Positions 49,201 through 59,799 are shown, counted from the first letter of the stretch. The stretch: 64,000 nt of DNA from Arbacia lixula (GCA_963669155.1 OZ022593.1:12923427-12987426), one strand, 5' to 3'. Program-made: numbers and translations. Notes: generated from the sequence alone by a model not told the origin.

Positions 49201-52200
49201 CCCCCCCCCCCCCCCGGGCTAGATAGGGTTAGATAGGTTAAACAAATTCACTACATAATAGAACAATACACAGTCAATCTCTTCGGAGTCAAAGGCAGTT
49301 GCCTTTATTTGCACACTTCTTCCTAACAATATCGTGCACGTATTGACTTTTATTTCAGTTTGGTATTGTGATTTTGGAGACGACGAGTGTAACATGACGC
49401 CTAGAGAGGGGTCTTGGTCAATCATAGGGGCAAATCCTGCTCTTCGTAAGTAATTGTTCCTTATAAAGTGATTTGTGATATTTAAAGGGAATATACTGTA
49501 CTGGGAAGACAAAAAAACCTTCAAAAGGTGATCGTCAGCAATCTTCTTGCCAATGGTCTTAAATTCATGTATTGCCCATTTTTGAGACTCACTAAAAGTT
49601 ATTTACCCTCATATGATCCACATTTAGAGTAATCAGTGATTAAATCACAAATCCCTGAAATGTTCGGCCCGAACAATTTTAGGATTTGTGATTTAATCAC
49701 TCATTTCTCCAAATGTGGAAAATGTTAGGGCCAATAACTTTCAGCAAATTTCTAAAATGAACAATACACGAATTTAAGACCATTGGCAAGAATATTGCTC
49801 ACAGTCACGTTTTGAAGGCCTTTTTGTCTTCCCAGCACAGTTTATGCCCTTTAAACAGATCATAGCGATATACAGAATTGATAGCGATGTGGTAAGCTCG
49901 TTTGCCTTTTGAATAAAGAAAATTGTTTCGATCACGAACCGGTACATATACTGGTGTACAAAGCGTTTTGATCATGCTTTTTCCTCCCAATGGAGCTATA
50001 GTACATGTGTATCTGGCAAAAATTATGTCCAATCTATTTAAATCATATAGCCTTTAACAGTGTCTACGGCTGCTTAACACAGCCCATGGCAGTAGTCGCG
50101 CAGTCTTAGTGGAACCGAGGAAAATACTTGGAAAGTCATAAAATCATAAATGTAAAAACACTGTAATCTTCTTTGAGTCACAAAAAAACTGTACAAGCGT
50201 GTTTGTTCTTTTTGATCTCACGTTCGTTTCCGCCAGTTTTCCGAATGAGTTTTGCTTGCTTTTGAGGCATTAACATAACAGGATGCGCAGTAGACTTAGG
50301 GTGAAGATACACAGATTAGATGATGGCGCAGTCGTAAGATGTATCACTTACAACTAATCTTAACATAATATATCCGTGCATAGGCGCGCCCGATCTTGTT
50401 TTTTATATTTAGAAAAGCAGCGAGAATTGAAATATATGCATATGTAGGACTATGCATGACACATCTTAAATTCAGGTGAACATGATTAAATTGCACATGC
50501 ATTTTGTTGTTAACGGCACCTGTCGGACATAAATGGTACGTGGCTAAATCCAACCTCGTTCTGAAATGATCTGAAATTATTAACCATTATCACAAGTTGC
50601 TGCATAATGAACGTACTAAACACGTACACTCATGAATATATGAAATGTTTTATCGAAGTTTTAAATACTTAAAAGTATTTTTTAGAATCAAACTGAATGA
50701 ACATTAACAGATCAAGCACGATGTATTCAATGCTTCTTCCGGGCATGGCTTATGGTAGTGTCTTTCTGTTCGTTTTTGGTCAGATTGTTATCAAGCAAAT
50801 GTGAATGGAGGCCATACATCCGCATCATTCACCTTACCCGCCCAGGGAAGCACGAGGACTGGCTTTATATCTTTCCGATATATCGCCTGGATGGTTAGCG
50901 TGGGTGATGAGGAAGGTTCACTTGGCGTGGACATTTGTGGGAACAACATTTTTTTGGTCAGCACTCATGCGGGTTCATGGCGTAATACGGGCTTCATGTA
51001 CTTTACCTGCTTAGGCGTTGACGTTGTTGAGGTAACTGCATTTTAAACACTGTGCGTGTACGTGAGGAGGGGGAAGGAGAAAGAGGTAAGGGAGGGGGGG
51101 GGGGGGTGGGGGGGGGGGGGGCTCTCACCCCTAGCCGAACGGTGTGAGAAAAAGACAAGCTATACAATTATAAAGTCTTTGTGTATGATATGTGCATACT
51201 TTATGCATAGCATAATATAATTGTATTCAGCATGGTAAACTGCAGTGACACTTGCGACTCAGCAAATCTACTCTTGAAGTATGTGTGTTTTTGTGGAGGG
51301 GGAGGGGGAGGATAGGGGGGAAGAAGGAGGGAGAGGTGGTTATAATGGTATTGTCGTAATAGCATAAAAGGGCATAAACTGTACTGAAAAGACAAAAAAT
51401 CTTCAAAATGTGACTGTGAGCAATTTTCTTGCCAATGGTCTTAAATTCATGTATTGTCCATTTTAGAAATTTGGCTGAAAGTTATTGGCCCTAAAATTTT
51501 CCACATTTGGAGAAATGAGTGATTTAATCACAGATTTTCAAATTGTTCGGGCCGAACATTTCAAGGATTTGTTATTTAATCACTAATTACTACAAATGTG
51601 GATCATATAAGGGTAAATAATGTTCAGTGAGTCTCTAAAATGGACAATACATAATTTTAGCCAATTGGCTTTTTGTAAAATTTGGATCACTTGTATAACT
51701 CGATCTGAATAAAGCTACCCTGCTGAATGGTGTATTGAATCAATACTAAATAACATAAATACTAACACATTACTTTGAATCATTTCAGATTACATTTACG
51801 GCCACGAGAGGTTCGGTTACAACGTACTTATGGGTGGATGAAATACTGGTTATTGGAATTCCTGAGTCAGTAGGTAAGCTACAACACTGATCTTTCTTAC
51901 TGATTACGCATGTGACGGACTATTGTACAACATAGATAAAGGCAGTACACATAGATCCTAAAAAGAGTTCAGCTGCACACAAAGAAATAAAAGATTAAGT
52001 AACGCCAGGATAAAAAACCGCAACATTTGTGCTTAATAATTCGTCTATGCCTTATTACACTGTTTAAGAACTGTTTAAGCAGTATACATTTCACATGTTC
52101 ACGTAATATACGTTTACTCTTAAATACAGGCTTATGAAGCCTATTATGTAAGATTAAAGGTGTACATCAACGATACAACATAATACATAGTTATGGCGAT

Positions 52201-54893
52201 GCGAATTGTTAATGACGAAATCTGCAAAACGATTTAACGTGCTTTAAACATAATGTTTTGTGTGCGCGTCGCTACATAATTATTATAAAGGAGAATTAAC
52301 AAGGGAATTGGAAGAAAGGAGATGGATAAGTGTCTTCGCACGTTTATAAAATACAAATAATAAAAAAAATGCATCATATACATGCATATTGTCATTACGT
52401 TTCAATATCTAAGAAAATTATTTGTAGAGATGATGTTATCGCCAACACAATGTCCTGACTTAGAGCAAACCACGCAACTGGTTCCTACACCGCCGCCTCT
52501 AGGGATCACTAGTATTTCGATGTCCTTGATTGAAACGACTACTGTAGTAACCACCAATGTGATGTCGATGCCTCAAACTACAGCAGAAGCTGCGACCACG
52601 GTGCGATCATCTGAAGTGACTACTCCAGGGAGACCCACCTCCCCGGTAGTGACACGGTCTGGTCCAACGACAATGGCTATGTTGACGGCATCCCTGCATT
52701 TAACCGCCGCACCGGGTATGTATTCACTTATAAGATACTTGGAAATGTTCAGCTTCCTTAAAAGACAAAAAGTTAGTTTGAAAGCATAACTTTAACCTTA
52801 AATACTATATATACATGACATCTTTTAATCAACCGCGACCATGTAACTACAAATATGTGTTTGTTTGTGTGTGAGTGTGTGTGTATGTGTGTGTGAGTGT
52901 GTGTATGTATGTGTATGTGTGTGTGTGTGTATGTGTGTGTGTGTATGGGGGAGAGCTCTGCAGTATCTAGTCTACTACTTTCTCTTCCTTCATCGCTTGT
53001 TACTTTTAAGGATTAAAAATGTTATTCATGCATGTTTAGAAAGGGGATATATACAGTAATCGAGGTAGGTAGTCTTGATAAAATATTTTGCTTTGAATTC
53101 CTATTGGCAGTTTTTAAATGCATGCCTTTTTCATCTTTACTACATTATCATTGAATTTGTTATATGTTGAAATTTACAGGTATATTTTTAATCAAAGGTA
53201 GAAATTCCCTCATCTCCCATCATGATATATTTTGTACAAGCAATTTCCAAACATATAGATGTACTTACATGCAGCCTAATCATGTCATATATAGCATTCA
53301 TAATTATAAATCCTACTATTACAAGAAATATATATCACCTTTGAAAATTGTTAACACCTAACCAAATGAGCACACATTAACGTGTGCATGTATTTTGTAG
53401 GTTTGTATGTATTTTCTATGCATATTTTGCGCCTTGGATGTATGCAAATGGGTATCGAAAGGAGTGTTTATGAACCACGAGCTTTAAAGTCACCGTTTTC
53501 CTTCCCTGGCAGCCCATTTGCTTGCGTCCAAGCCATAACAAATGTGAATAAATCGTGCTCCTTATTGTTGCTTTATATTGTAAATTCCAAATCAATTAAA
53601 ATGACAATCAAAATAATAATAGTATTACTAAAAACAATAATAATCCACGATTTTGTTGATAACACACATTCTTACATGGAAATGGATACCACATGTACGT
53701 ATCGTTTCATACTAGAGAGAATCTTAATGATAAACAAGTTTTCGAAATATGTTGTACTACCAATGTTTATGATGTTGAATCCATAAAAAAAAAAACACTT
53801 AACACAATCATACAAACCTTCCTCTGCCATAAAAAATCAAATGAAATAGGCATATGGGCATATCAGTTTCTGCTTGTAAGGGTTTTGTGAAGACCTTTAA
53901 ATGTTGATTATCAATTCTTGTAAAATTAAGCTATTATTACCAATACACATATAACTGATACGCAACGGTCCTTGATTACCACCAGAGGAACTTACAACAG
54001 TGTAGTACGCTTCCAAGATTACTAACCTTGCCATGGTTTTGTTCTTTGCTCTTCCTGATCAGATACCGGAGGTCGTGGCTCCTTAGTGGTCCCCGTATTG
54101 GCTACTCTCCTGGGCGTGTTTGTCATTGCCTTTTTGGTCCTAGCACTACTATTCGTCCGAGAGAGGTATACAATTGTTGTTTATATTATCTTAATTTATG
54201 TGCAATGAAGTAGTCAGCAATTTAATATCTGTGTTTTGTTTGTTTTCCATTTAATGTACACCATTACAATCATTTAGAAGGTGATATATCACAAGAAGTA
54301 AATTACTGCAAATGAAATTCATATTAGTTAAGATTACGCATCTGATATACAAATACGTCGATTTTGTATGGTGTAAATTCAAGCAACAGGCTTAACTTAG
54401 TTAAGCTAAGCTGATGATCTAGACGATCTACGTTTTATTTTTTTTTTTTTAAATTTCATAGTCAGGGTAGTCCTATCAGTTTCGAGGACTGTTTTTCAAA
54501 GGAGCCTTGGGATTGAAATTATTTCTAGTTCTCGTTATTGTCACTTTTGCTTTGACTTATTTGATGCATGTTACTTATTCTGTGACTAAAAATTATTCTG
54601 TTATTTACATTCTGGATTCCTCCTTTTTTGGTACTAACAGAATTTTCCAAAGGCGTCATTTTTCACCGCCAGAAGCGTCTAAGACCAAAGAGTACGATCC
54701 CGGCCTCAACAGATACGAGACATTGGACGAACTAGCACGCCACACCTACCAAGACATGACTGAAATGGGTAGCACCGCTACTCTTTCAGATACCAAAGCC
54801 ACCTGTGACAACCACGGCAACGTTCTGAACAAGGAGAAGGAGACCGGGGACTATCACCTTTACTCGACCCTAGTGGTCAGCTTTAAAGAATGA
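37744..54893 (+). CDS. CUB/MAM-like/mucin-stalk type I membrane protein (13-exon model)
   Basis: I assembled 13 exons with GT-AG borders that stay in frame for 2598 nt, giving 865 residues. Order: signal peptide (1-26), CUB (about 31-148), MAM-like (152-290), Ser/Thr/Pro-rich stalk (291-390), a second CUB (391-509), second MAM-like (513-651), second stalk (652-747), one transmembrane helix (about 755-777), and a cytoplasmic tail of about 88 residues with YxxL/YxxM motifs. Extracellular CUB and MAM domains mediate adhesion or ligand binding in known families, so a cell-surface receptor or adhesion role is inferred. The two cassettes come from a 7.5 kb tandem duplication: only the first has a signal-peptide exon upstream and only the second a transmembrane exon downstream, so one gene is the simplest reading. 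All cassette junctions are phase 1, so a single-cassette splice form is also possible. No cDNA evidence is available here. Confidence 0.75.
38784..39146 (+). CDS. Exon 2: CUB domain, cassette 1
   Basis: Acceptor TTACAG, donor GAG|GTACC, 363 nt. The frame shows the CUB hallmarks I-T-S-P-N-Y-P-N-Y-Y, W-N-I-E-A-P, L-V-F-T-A-F-Y-L-E, H-D-Y-L-T-I-Y, L-T-G and a final G-F-S-L-H-L-F-V. The E, D and D of the Ca-binding pattern (L-E-E, H-D-Y, S-D-S) appear kept. None of the four usual CUB cysteines is present. Confidence 0.85.
39418..40478. mobile_element. Non-autonomous DNA transposon in intron 2
   Basis: Inverted ends CCCAGGGAGCAA with long imperfect inverted arms of roughly 250 bp (landmarks GTTGGATAT, TCGGGAGACCAGCCTGC, AATGGCCGC). 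It is flanked by TACTGTG (39411-39417) and TACTGAG (40479-40485), a probable 7-base target duplication. The truncated paralog has an uninterrupted site at about 61060. Frames inside are not recognised as transposase. Confidence 0.65.
41694..41780 (+). CDS. Exon 3: start of MAM-like domain, cassette 1
   Basis: Acceptor TTTCAG, donor GTAAGT, 87 nt. Reads W-Y-C-D-F-G-D-D-E-C-N-M, then W-S-I-I-G, which matches the N-terminal C-D-F-E..C and W pattern of MAM domains. It is identical in cassette 2. Confidence 0.7.
41817..42189. mobile_element. TTAA-flanked foldback miniature element, intron 3
   Basis: Both ends read TTAAAGGG-type sequence with inverted arms of about 170 bases each (GTACTGGGAAGACAAAAA against TTTTTGTCTTCCCAGCAC). 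The whole is almost a palindrome of 373 bases. Confidence 0.75.
43170..43417 (+). CDS. Exon 4: central MAM-like exon, cassette 1
   Basis: Acceptor TTGGTCAG, donor GAG|GTAACT, 248 nt ending in phase 0. Reads H-C-Y-Q-A-N-V-N-R-D-H, T-G-F-I-S-F-R-Y-I-A-S, E-E-C-S-L-G-V-D-I-C-G and G-F-M-Y-F-T-C. It differs from its cassette-2 copy at 24 bases: 17 codons change residue and only 3 are silent. Confidence 0.7.
44115..44199 (+). CDS. Exon 5: end of MAM-like domain, cassette 1
   Basis: Acceptor TTTCAG, donor GTAAGC, 85 nt. Reads I-T-F-T-A-T-R-G-S-V-A, then L-W-V-D-E-I-L-V-I-G, corresponding to the conserved final strand of MAM domains (..G..A.DDI.). Confidence 0.7.
44772..45071 (+). CDS. Exon 6: Ser/Thr/Pro-rich stalk, cassette 1
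   Basis: Acceptor TTGTAG, donor GTATGT, 300 nt, phase 1 at both ends. Rich in T, S and P (V-P-T-P-P-P-L-G-I-T-T-T-G, then E-T-T-T-V-V-T-T-N), as in mucin-like O-glycosylated stalks. It has one cysteine near the start. Confidence 0.75.
45159..45412. repeat. (TA)n-bounded insertion present only in cassette 1
   Basis: Two (TA)n runs (about 45159-45220 and 45360-45412) enclose about 140 unique bases. Cassette 2 has only a short ATATATAC at the same point (about 52806). Confidence 0.75.
46229..46289. repeat. (TA)n at the cassette junction
   Basis: The end of cassette 1 (ATACTCGATATA) and the start of cassette 2 (TATCGTTTTATATAACCAAG) meet in this (TA)n run, which marks the tandem duplication breakpoint. 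Confidence 0.8.
46434..46796 (+). CDS. Exon 7: CUB domain, cassette 2
   Basis: Same borders and length as exon 2. Four base differences: N to Y, Y to N (F-N-L-E), T to I (Y-L-I-I-Y), and one silent change. Also free of cysteine. Confidence 0.85.
47069..48149. mobile_element. Non-autonomous DNA transposon, cassette 2 copy
   Basis: Duplicated copy of 39418-40478 with the same ends, so it was present before the cassette duplication. Confidence 0.65.
49359..49445 (+). CDS. Exon 8: start of MAM-like domain, cassette 2
   Basis: Identical over 87 bases to exon 3. Confidence 0.7.
49482..49854. mobile_element. TTAA-flanked foldback miniature element, cassette 2 copy
   Basis: Duplicated copy of 41817-42189. 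Confidence 0.75.
50784..51031 (+). CDS. Exon 9: central MAM-like exon, cassette 2
   Basis: Same length and borders as exon 4, but reads N-G-G-H, A-Q-G-S, I-A-W-M, E-E-G-S-L and F-L-V-S-T-H-A-G-S-W-R-N. One cysteine (E-E-C-S in exon 4) is glycine here. Confidence 0.7.
51366..51675. mobile_element. Foldback miniature element, extra copy in cassette 2
   Basis: A third, shortened copy of the 41817 family (GGGCATAAACTGTACTGAAA, then a GTGATTTAATCAC block). Cassette 1 has unrelated sequence at this place. Confidence 0.6.
51789..51873 (+). CDS. Exon 10: end of MAM-like domain, cassette 2
   Basis: One base differs from exon 5 (A to T in S-V-T-T-Y). Confidence 0.7.
52428..52715 (+). CDS. Exon 11: Ser/Thr/Pro-rich stalk, cassette 2
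   Basis: Like exon 6 but 12 bases shorter in frame (T-T-G-S is missing), with I to M, P to S and Q to R changes. Confidence 0.75.
52863..52950. repeat. (GT)n microsatellite, expanded in cassette 2
   Basis: Interrupted (GT)n; the cassette-1 copy at 45464-45486 is much shorter. Confidence 0.85.
54063..54165 (+). CDS. Exon 12: transmembrane helix
   Basis: Acceptor TGATCAG enters in phase 1, donor GTATAC. Reads G-S-L-V-V-P-V-L-A-T-L-L-G-V-F, then V-I-A-F-L-V-L-A-L-L-F-V-R-E, one hydrophobic helix followed by a basic stop-transfer stretch. Single copy, outside the duplicated unit. Confidence 0.75.
54641..54893 (+). CDS. Exon 13: cytoplasmic tail and stop
   Basis: Acceptor ACTAACAG, stop TGA 54891-54893. 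Begins I-F-Q-R-R-H-F after the helix. Tyrosine motifs are N-R-Y-E-T-L, H-T-Y-Q-D-M and H-L-Y-S-T-L-V. YxxM is the known pattern for PI3-kinase SH2 binding, and YxxL is seen in ITIM/ITAM-like and endocytic signals. The minus-2 residues are not the canonical ITIM ones. Confidence 0.75.
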
Positions 54894-55730
54894 GCCATTC
54901 TATATCAATGAGCCTTTATATGCTAATGGGATTTGTGTGTAGAGTAAAGACAAACCACACTGGATCCCAATGAAGCTATGAAGTAAATTGCCACGCACCA
55001 AGTGTGACGATTTGTGTGAAAAAAATATTGTGTAATTTTTCTCCACAAATACATCTATACGAAAGTTGTGATCAGAAATTTATGTAGGAAATATGAATTT
55101 ATTAAACCTCGTTATTCTGTAAGAATAATTTGTCCTCGATTAAGATTTGTTAACTCATCAAAGCAAGTAATAGTCTACACGGTATGAAGCATATCTAATA
55201 TACTGTTATTATGAGCACTTTATAAGCAGTTTAATGCCAGGTTGTCATGCCATAACACATGACAATTTGCACATACCATTATGTAAATATATATGTAGTT
55301 TTTTTACGTACAACCATGATGTTAAATGAACCGAAAGGGTGGAATGATACACAAGTTGAAATTCGAAAGTCTTAAGCAAAGACATTAACATCATTAATTC
55401 CCATTCAACTATTGATATCAAACATGTGCAGATTTTATCAGAATAATTTCAACTTGTCAATATCATGCATGTCTTCTGTTTTCTTTTAACGCCTTTTCTC
55501 TTTCCTTTTTCCTCTTAACCGTGAGATCATAATGGGGATTAACATTCAATAAGCCTCTAGCTTTTTGGTAATCCCCACATTCTTATTATTCTTTGAGCAG
55601 TAGTATTCTCTTTTTTTGTGCGTGTAAGCCTGTGTTTTGGTTGTCCTTGTAGTTGCAATCTTAAATCACTTGCGTTCATTGAATATATGTATTTTTTAAT
55701 GCGTAATGTGGAATCAAATGAAATAAATGG
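54894..55730 (+). other. 3' flank, probable 3' UTR
   Basis: AT-rich, no coding frame supported. An AATAAA lies at 55722-55727, a possible but distant polyadenylation signal. Confidence 0.3.
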
Positions 55731-55902
55731 TATGACATTTTTGTTATGTAATCATGGTTATGTAAGTTTAAGGCAAAATACGTTTCAAGCATTTTTGCTA
55801 AGGCATGTCAATTAAGATATTATATTGTTGAATGTGTGTTTCCATTACATATTGCAATTATAAGATGTATGAAATATATATAAGTGCGAGTAAACAAATG
55901 TA

Positions 55903-55940
55903 CTTTTGATAAAGGTCTGTGACCGAAATGTTGCGTACGT
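55903..55940 (+). other. Hammerhead-like motif remnant
   Basis: TTGATAAAGGTCTGTGACCG is followed by AAATGTTGCG. It shows a clear GGTC-TGT-GACC helix II and a GAAA after it, but the first box is TTGATAA instead of CTGATGA. It may be a decayed hammerhead copy from a retroelement. Confidence 0.3.
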
Positions 55941-56159
55941 ATTTTTCTTCACACTTTTTTTCTCTTTGTATTTTGCATTTATCGCTCTGTCTCTCTTTAT
56001 GATGTATATATGTATGTATATTTTATGTAATTGGGGGCGAACAACAAAGCTCAAGTAGAGCGAGCATGGTGGATAAAAAGTAAAGAAGCATTCATTCCGA
56101 CCACGATAGTATGCTCGCTAATATGATGGTCTGCAGCTGTGGCCAATTTACCTTTCCTA

Positions 56160-56265
56160 CCATGCCCCCCCCCCGTCCCTCAGCCCCCCCCCCTTCCCCC
56201 CCCCCCGTCCCTCAGCCCCCCCCCCTTCCCCCCCCCCCCCCGTCCCTCAGCCCCCCCCTCACATC
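56160..56265. repeat. C-rich minisatellite
   Basis: Repeated CCGTCCCTCAGCCCCCCCC units. Confidence 0.85.
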
Positions 56266-56269
56266 TGTC

Positions 56270-58730
56270 TCTATCTTAAAATCATGCTCTCTCCAGATTG
56301 GGCATCCTTGATATTCATTGTTCCCACCTTCATTCTTTCCCTTTCTCTGGCAGTCTGCATTTGTTTTCCCCGGTCGGCTTTTGGTATACACTCTCTACTA
56401 ATCGACTAACTATTAATAACTATTAAATTACTAGCTCTTGTACACTAGCATTGCTTCAACATACATCGTTTTGTAAATAACACTTTAAAGATTCCCCGTA
56501 TTATGTATTGCATTTAAATGTATACTTCATGTTTATGTTATGAATAGTAATATTATCATTATATTGGCTGAGCATATATAAATGATTATCTTATGTTTAC
56601 TTCTACAGAAAAGTGTGATTATTGTTTCTCACTATGTAATATGTACATATGACGTCATTTATATATATGTGTTCTGCTGGTTATATATTGTGATGTCTGT
56701 GACCAGATACGCGGGAAAGCGCTATATGAAACAAATATCTCGAAATATTCTTCACGCTCATTATTTTTTTTTTATGTACAGTATGACACGACTTGATTTT
56801 TATATTTGTTTTAATAATGATATGCATAATCATGTCTTTGTCTGGGAATGCGGGAAGCATATGAAATAGTCTTATATTCTACTTGATGTTTACTTTATAT
56901 ATGTATTTTTTTTTGGTGCGATTTCTATGCAATGATATGCGGAGATTTACCCTTCGATAGCAGATATACTTTATAATCCCATTTGTTCACACAGTTTACT
57001 CATTATATTAATGTAAAGCTTCTTTTTGCTTTACTCTTTCTATAATGATTTGTATGTACCAAAATGTGGGGAAGAATACAACAGAAAAATAGCTGACGAT
57101 CTATTTGCATGTATACTATTCGTTATATTACAACATTATTTTTGCTATATGTATTCACTTATTTCAGGTTCTCGACATAGTGGCCCGATATGTGATTGTT
57201 TCAGATATTTTCGGTATGTTGTGCATGTGTTTATGGCATTGAACATGTATGTTCTCATGATGACAATGTGTGTACACGTCACTTGGTATTGTTCATTTTG
57301 ATGGTTCCGGTATCGCTTAAACTCAAACAAGAACGGAACGTGTCGACCATCGCATAATAACTGTTTACACATGTTCAACGGGCCCCGGGGAACTTAATAC
57401 CATTATCCCTGATATTTAAAATGACATATATGTACTAGGATTTTAAAGAAACTTTTGAAACTTAAAGGAAATTGTTACAAATAAGTTACAATTCGAATTA
57501 AACTGGAAATGACAGATCACAAAGTGAAGAAATGTCATTCTGTTTAAGAAGCTGGTTTTGTGGCACACCAATGTTCACAATGAAATATTGTTCAAAATAT
57601 GAGAGTCTCATATTTCATATTCCAAGGAATATTACAAAAATGATAATTAATGAAATATAACGAAACCTGCTTCAAAAAAACATGTATCATTTTACTTCAT
57701 GATATCTCAATTTTTGTTTATCCTAGTTGTAACCGATTTTTTAAAAGTATGTTTGTGTACGGATTGTTCATATTTTTTCTCCAGGGGGAAATCATTAGAA
57801 GTTTACTTCTTCATGATTGAATTAATACGTTATGTACAAGCATTATATGGTCTCGTCTAGTTAATATAAGTCATAAACGATGCATTAATGAAGTAATCAT
57901 GTTGTCACACATGCTAGTTTATATATACTTGCGATATACAATTATACAAACAAAGAAAGCAATTTACATTTAATGGATATATTATTTTGTGTTCGTATCT
58001 TTTTTAGGACGGTCAAATGTAGAGCAGAGGGAGTAAAGAATACTCAAAATACAGCGGAAAAGAATGAGAGATTGGGTGAAAGAAAATATGAATAAATAGA
58101 AAGAGATATATACAGAGAAGGAGGGACGAAGGAGGGAGGAAGATGAGACAAAAAAAAGAAATAAAAAAAAGTATGAGGTGAATACAGAGGTTGGGTTGTA
58201 TACTCGATATGTGTAAACGAAAGTGCTGGACTTAGAGTTTTCTGCTTCTGTTGTCTTTTTCAGTAATGTAACATCATTCTCGACATGAGACGCTCGACAC
58301 GAGACGCTTCAAGTATGATAAACTTAGTGCAGCGCCAGTCCTGGGGAAGGGGGGGGGGGGGGGGGGGTTGCCGAGTTGCTAGTATTAAAGCTAAGTACGA
58401 TTTCACACACGACTTGTTACCCTTTCTTGTGGTACATAAGATACCCAAAATGGACAACCCCCAAAAAGTGGAATTTCCAACAATCCAAATCAAATATGAC
58501 AAATCATAAACTTTGTATCCAGAATTAAAAATTCTAAAGATCTGCTGATGGGAATCAAAATCATTGAGAATCTGATGAAGCACAAGTAAGGATCACCAGT
58601 CGTGCGTAAAATCGTTCTTAGCTTAAGAACAGTTTGGTGACCCCCCCCCCCCCCCCCTTCTCTCCCCGGCAAGGTACATACATGTATCAAAATAAAGCGA
58701 CCTGTTGTTGTCTGAAAACATTGTCTCCTT
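56270..58730. other. AT-rich intergenic stretch
   Basis: No supported gene. Frames seen here are short and unrecognised. Poly-G at about 58350 and poly-C at about 58640. Confidence 0.4.
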
Positions 58731-58769
58731 TAGTCAAGCTGTTTCTTTGGATGACAATGCTCCGAGCTA

Positions 58770-58790
58770 GCTCTCTCTCTCATCCCTGAG

Positions 58791-58827
<37 letters not shown>

Positions 58828-58975
58828 TCTTTCTCTCTCTCTCTCTCTCACTCTCTCTCACACACACATAAACACACACACTACGCACACACGCACACAC
58901 GCACACACACACACACACGAACGCACACACACACATACACACACACACCTATCCCCCTCTCTCTTTCTCTTTCTC
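58770..58975. repeat. (CT)n then (CA)n microsatellite
   Basis: Long CT-rich and CA-rich tracts in succession. Confidence 0.9.
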
Positions 58976-59084
58976 CAACTCTTCATGATACATAAGCATG
59001 TGTACACATATTTTTTCTCACTCTTTATTTTTTTCCTCTCTCCCGCTCTTTCTTCCCCCTCTCTCTCTCTTTCTCTTTCTCACT

Positions 59085-59197
59085 CGTTATAATTAATATA
59101 CAAATAAAAGACGAGCAACACTACTGAAACTAGGTCAGATAATTGTCCTTTACAGATCAACTGGAATCTGAATGACTTTGGGTATATCAAAACATGT

Positions 59198-59231
<34 letters not shown>

Positions 59232-59390
59232 CCCACTCGTTATAATTAATATACAAAGGAACGATGAGCTACACTATTGGAACTAGGTCAGATCATTGTC
59301 CTTCAGAGATCAACTGAAATCGGAATGACTTTGGGGTATCATAATTCTTTAAGAAGAGAGCCTGCGTGGGTATCAAAACATGTCCACAAA
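59085..59390 (+). repeat. Tandem duplication, about 140-155-bp unit
   Basis: Both units contain CGTTATAATTAATATACAAA, GAACTAGGTCAGAT or AAACTAGGTCAGAT, GATCAACTG and GGAATGACTTTGGG/TGAATGACTTTGGG. A (CT)n run separates them. Confidence 0.75.
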
Positions 59391-59799
59391 AATAACACCA
59401 ATACGATACCACACTAATTGAAACCACAAGTGGTGACGACAAATATATATTAATGAACGGTACTCCCGTTTAACGCTGCAACGAGTCCAACTTAAACTTG
59501 TCTGATCTAGATCTCTATATCGAATCGACACCACACGCGCTCATGCAATGCACAATTAGGGAAATATTATCTGATGTAAATCTATATCAAAGGTAAACCA
59601 TATGCGTTCAAGCCAGATATATTGAATGTTTTAGTTGAGCTCCACTGTAGACCTAAACAAATGAAATGCTCGCCGTACCATACAATCAGACGCTGAGGTG
59701 AAGCGCTTCATAATACCTGAGCCACTTGCTGTGTCAACATAAGTGCAGTGATAATGCATACAGTGTAATACACGAAACTTGTAATTGTGTATGTACCAG

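Larger units (their letters stand above)
38638..53714 (+). repeat. Tandem duplication, two 7.5 kb units
   Basis: Unit 1 is about 38638-46228 and unit 2 about 46291-53714. Both start AACCAAGAAGGGTGAAGGAAG and end ACCACATGTACGTATCGTT. Exon order, intron elements and even poly-G runs are shared. Confidence 0.9.

Noticed and set aside
57026-57301. 91-codon hydrophobic frame
   Set aside because: AT-rich, no homology recognised and no splice or start support.
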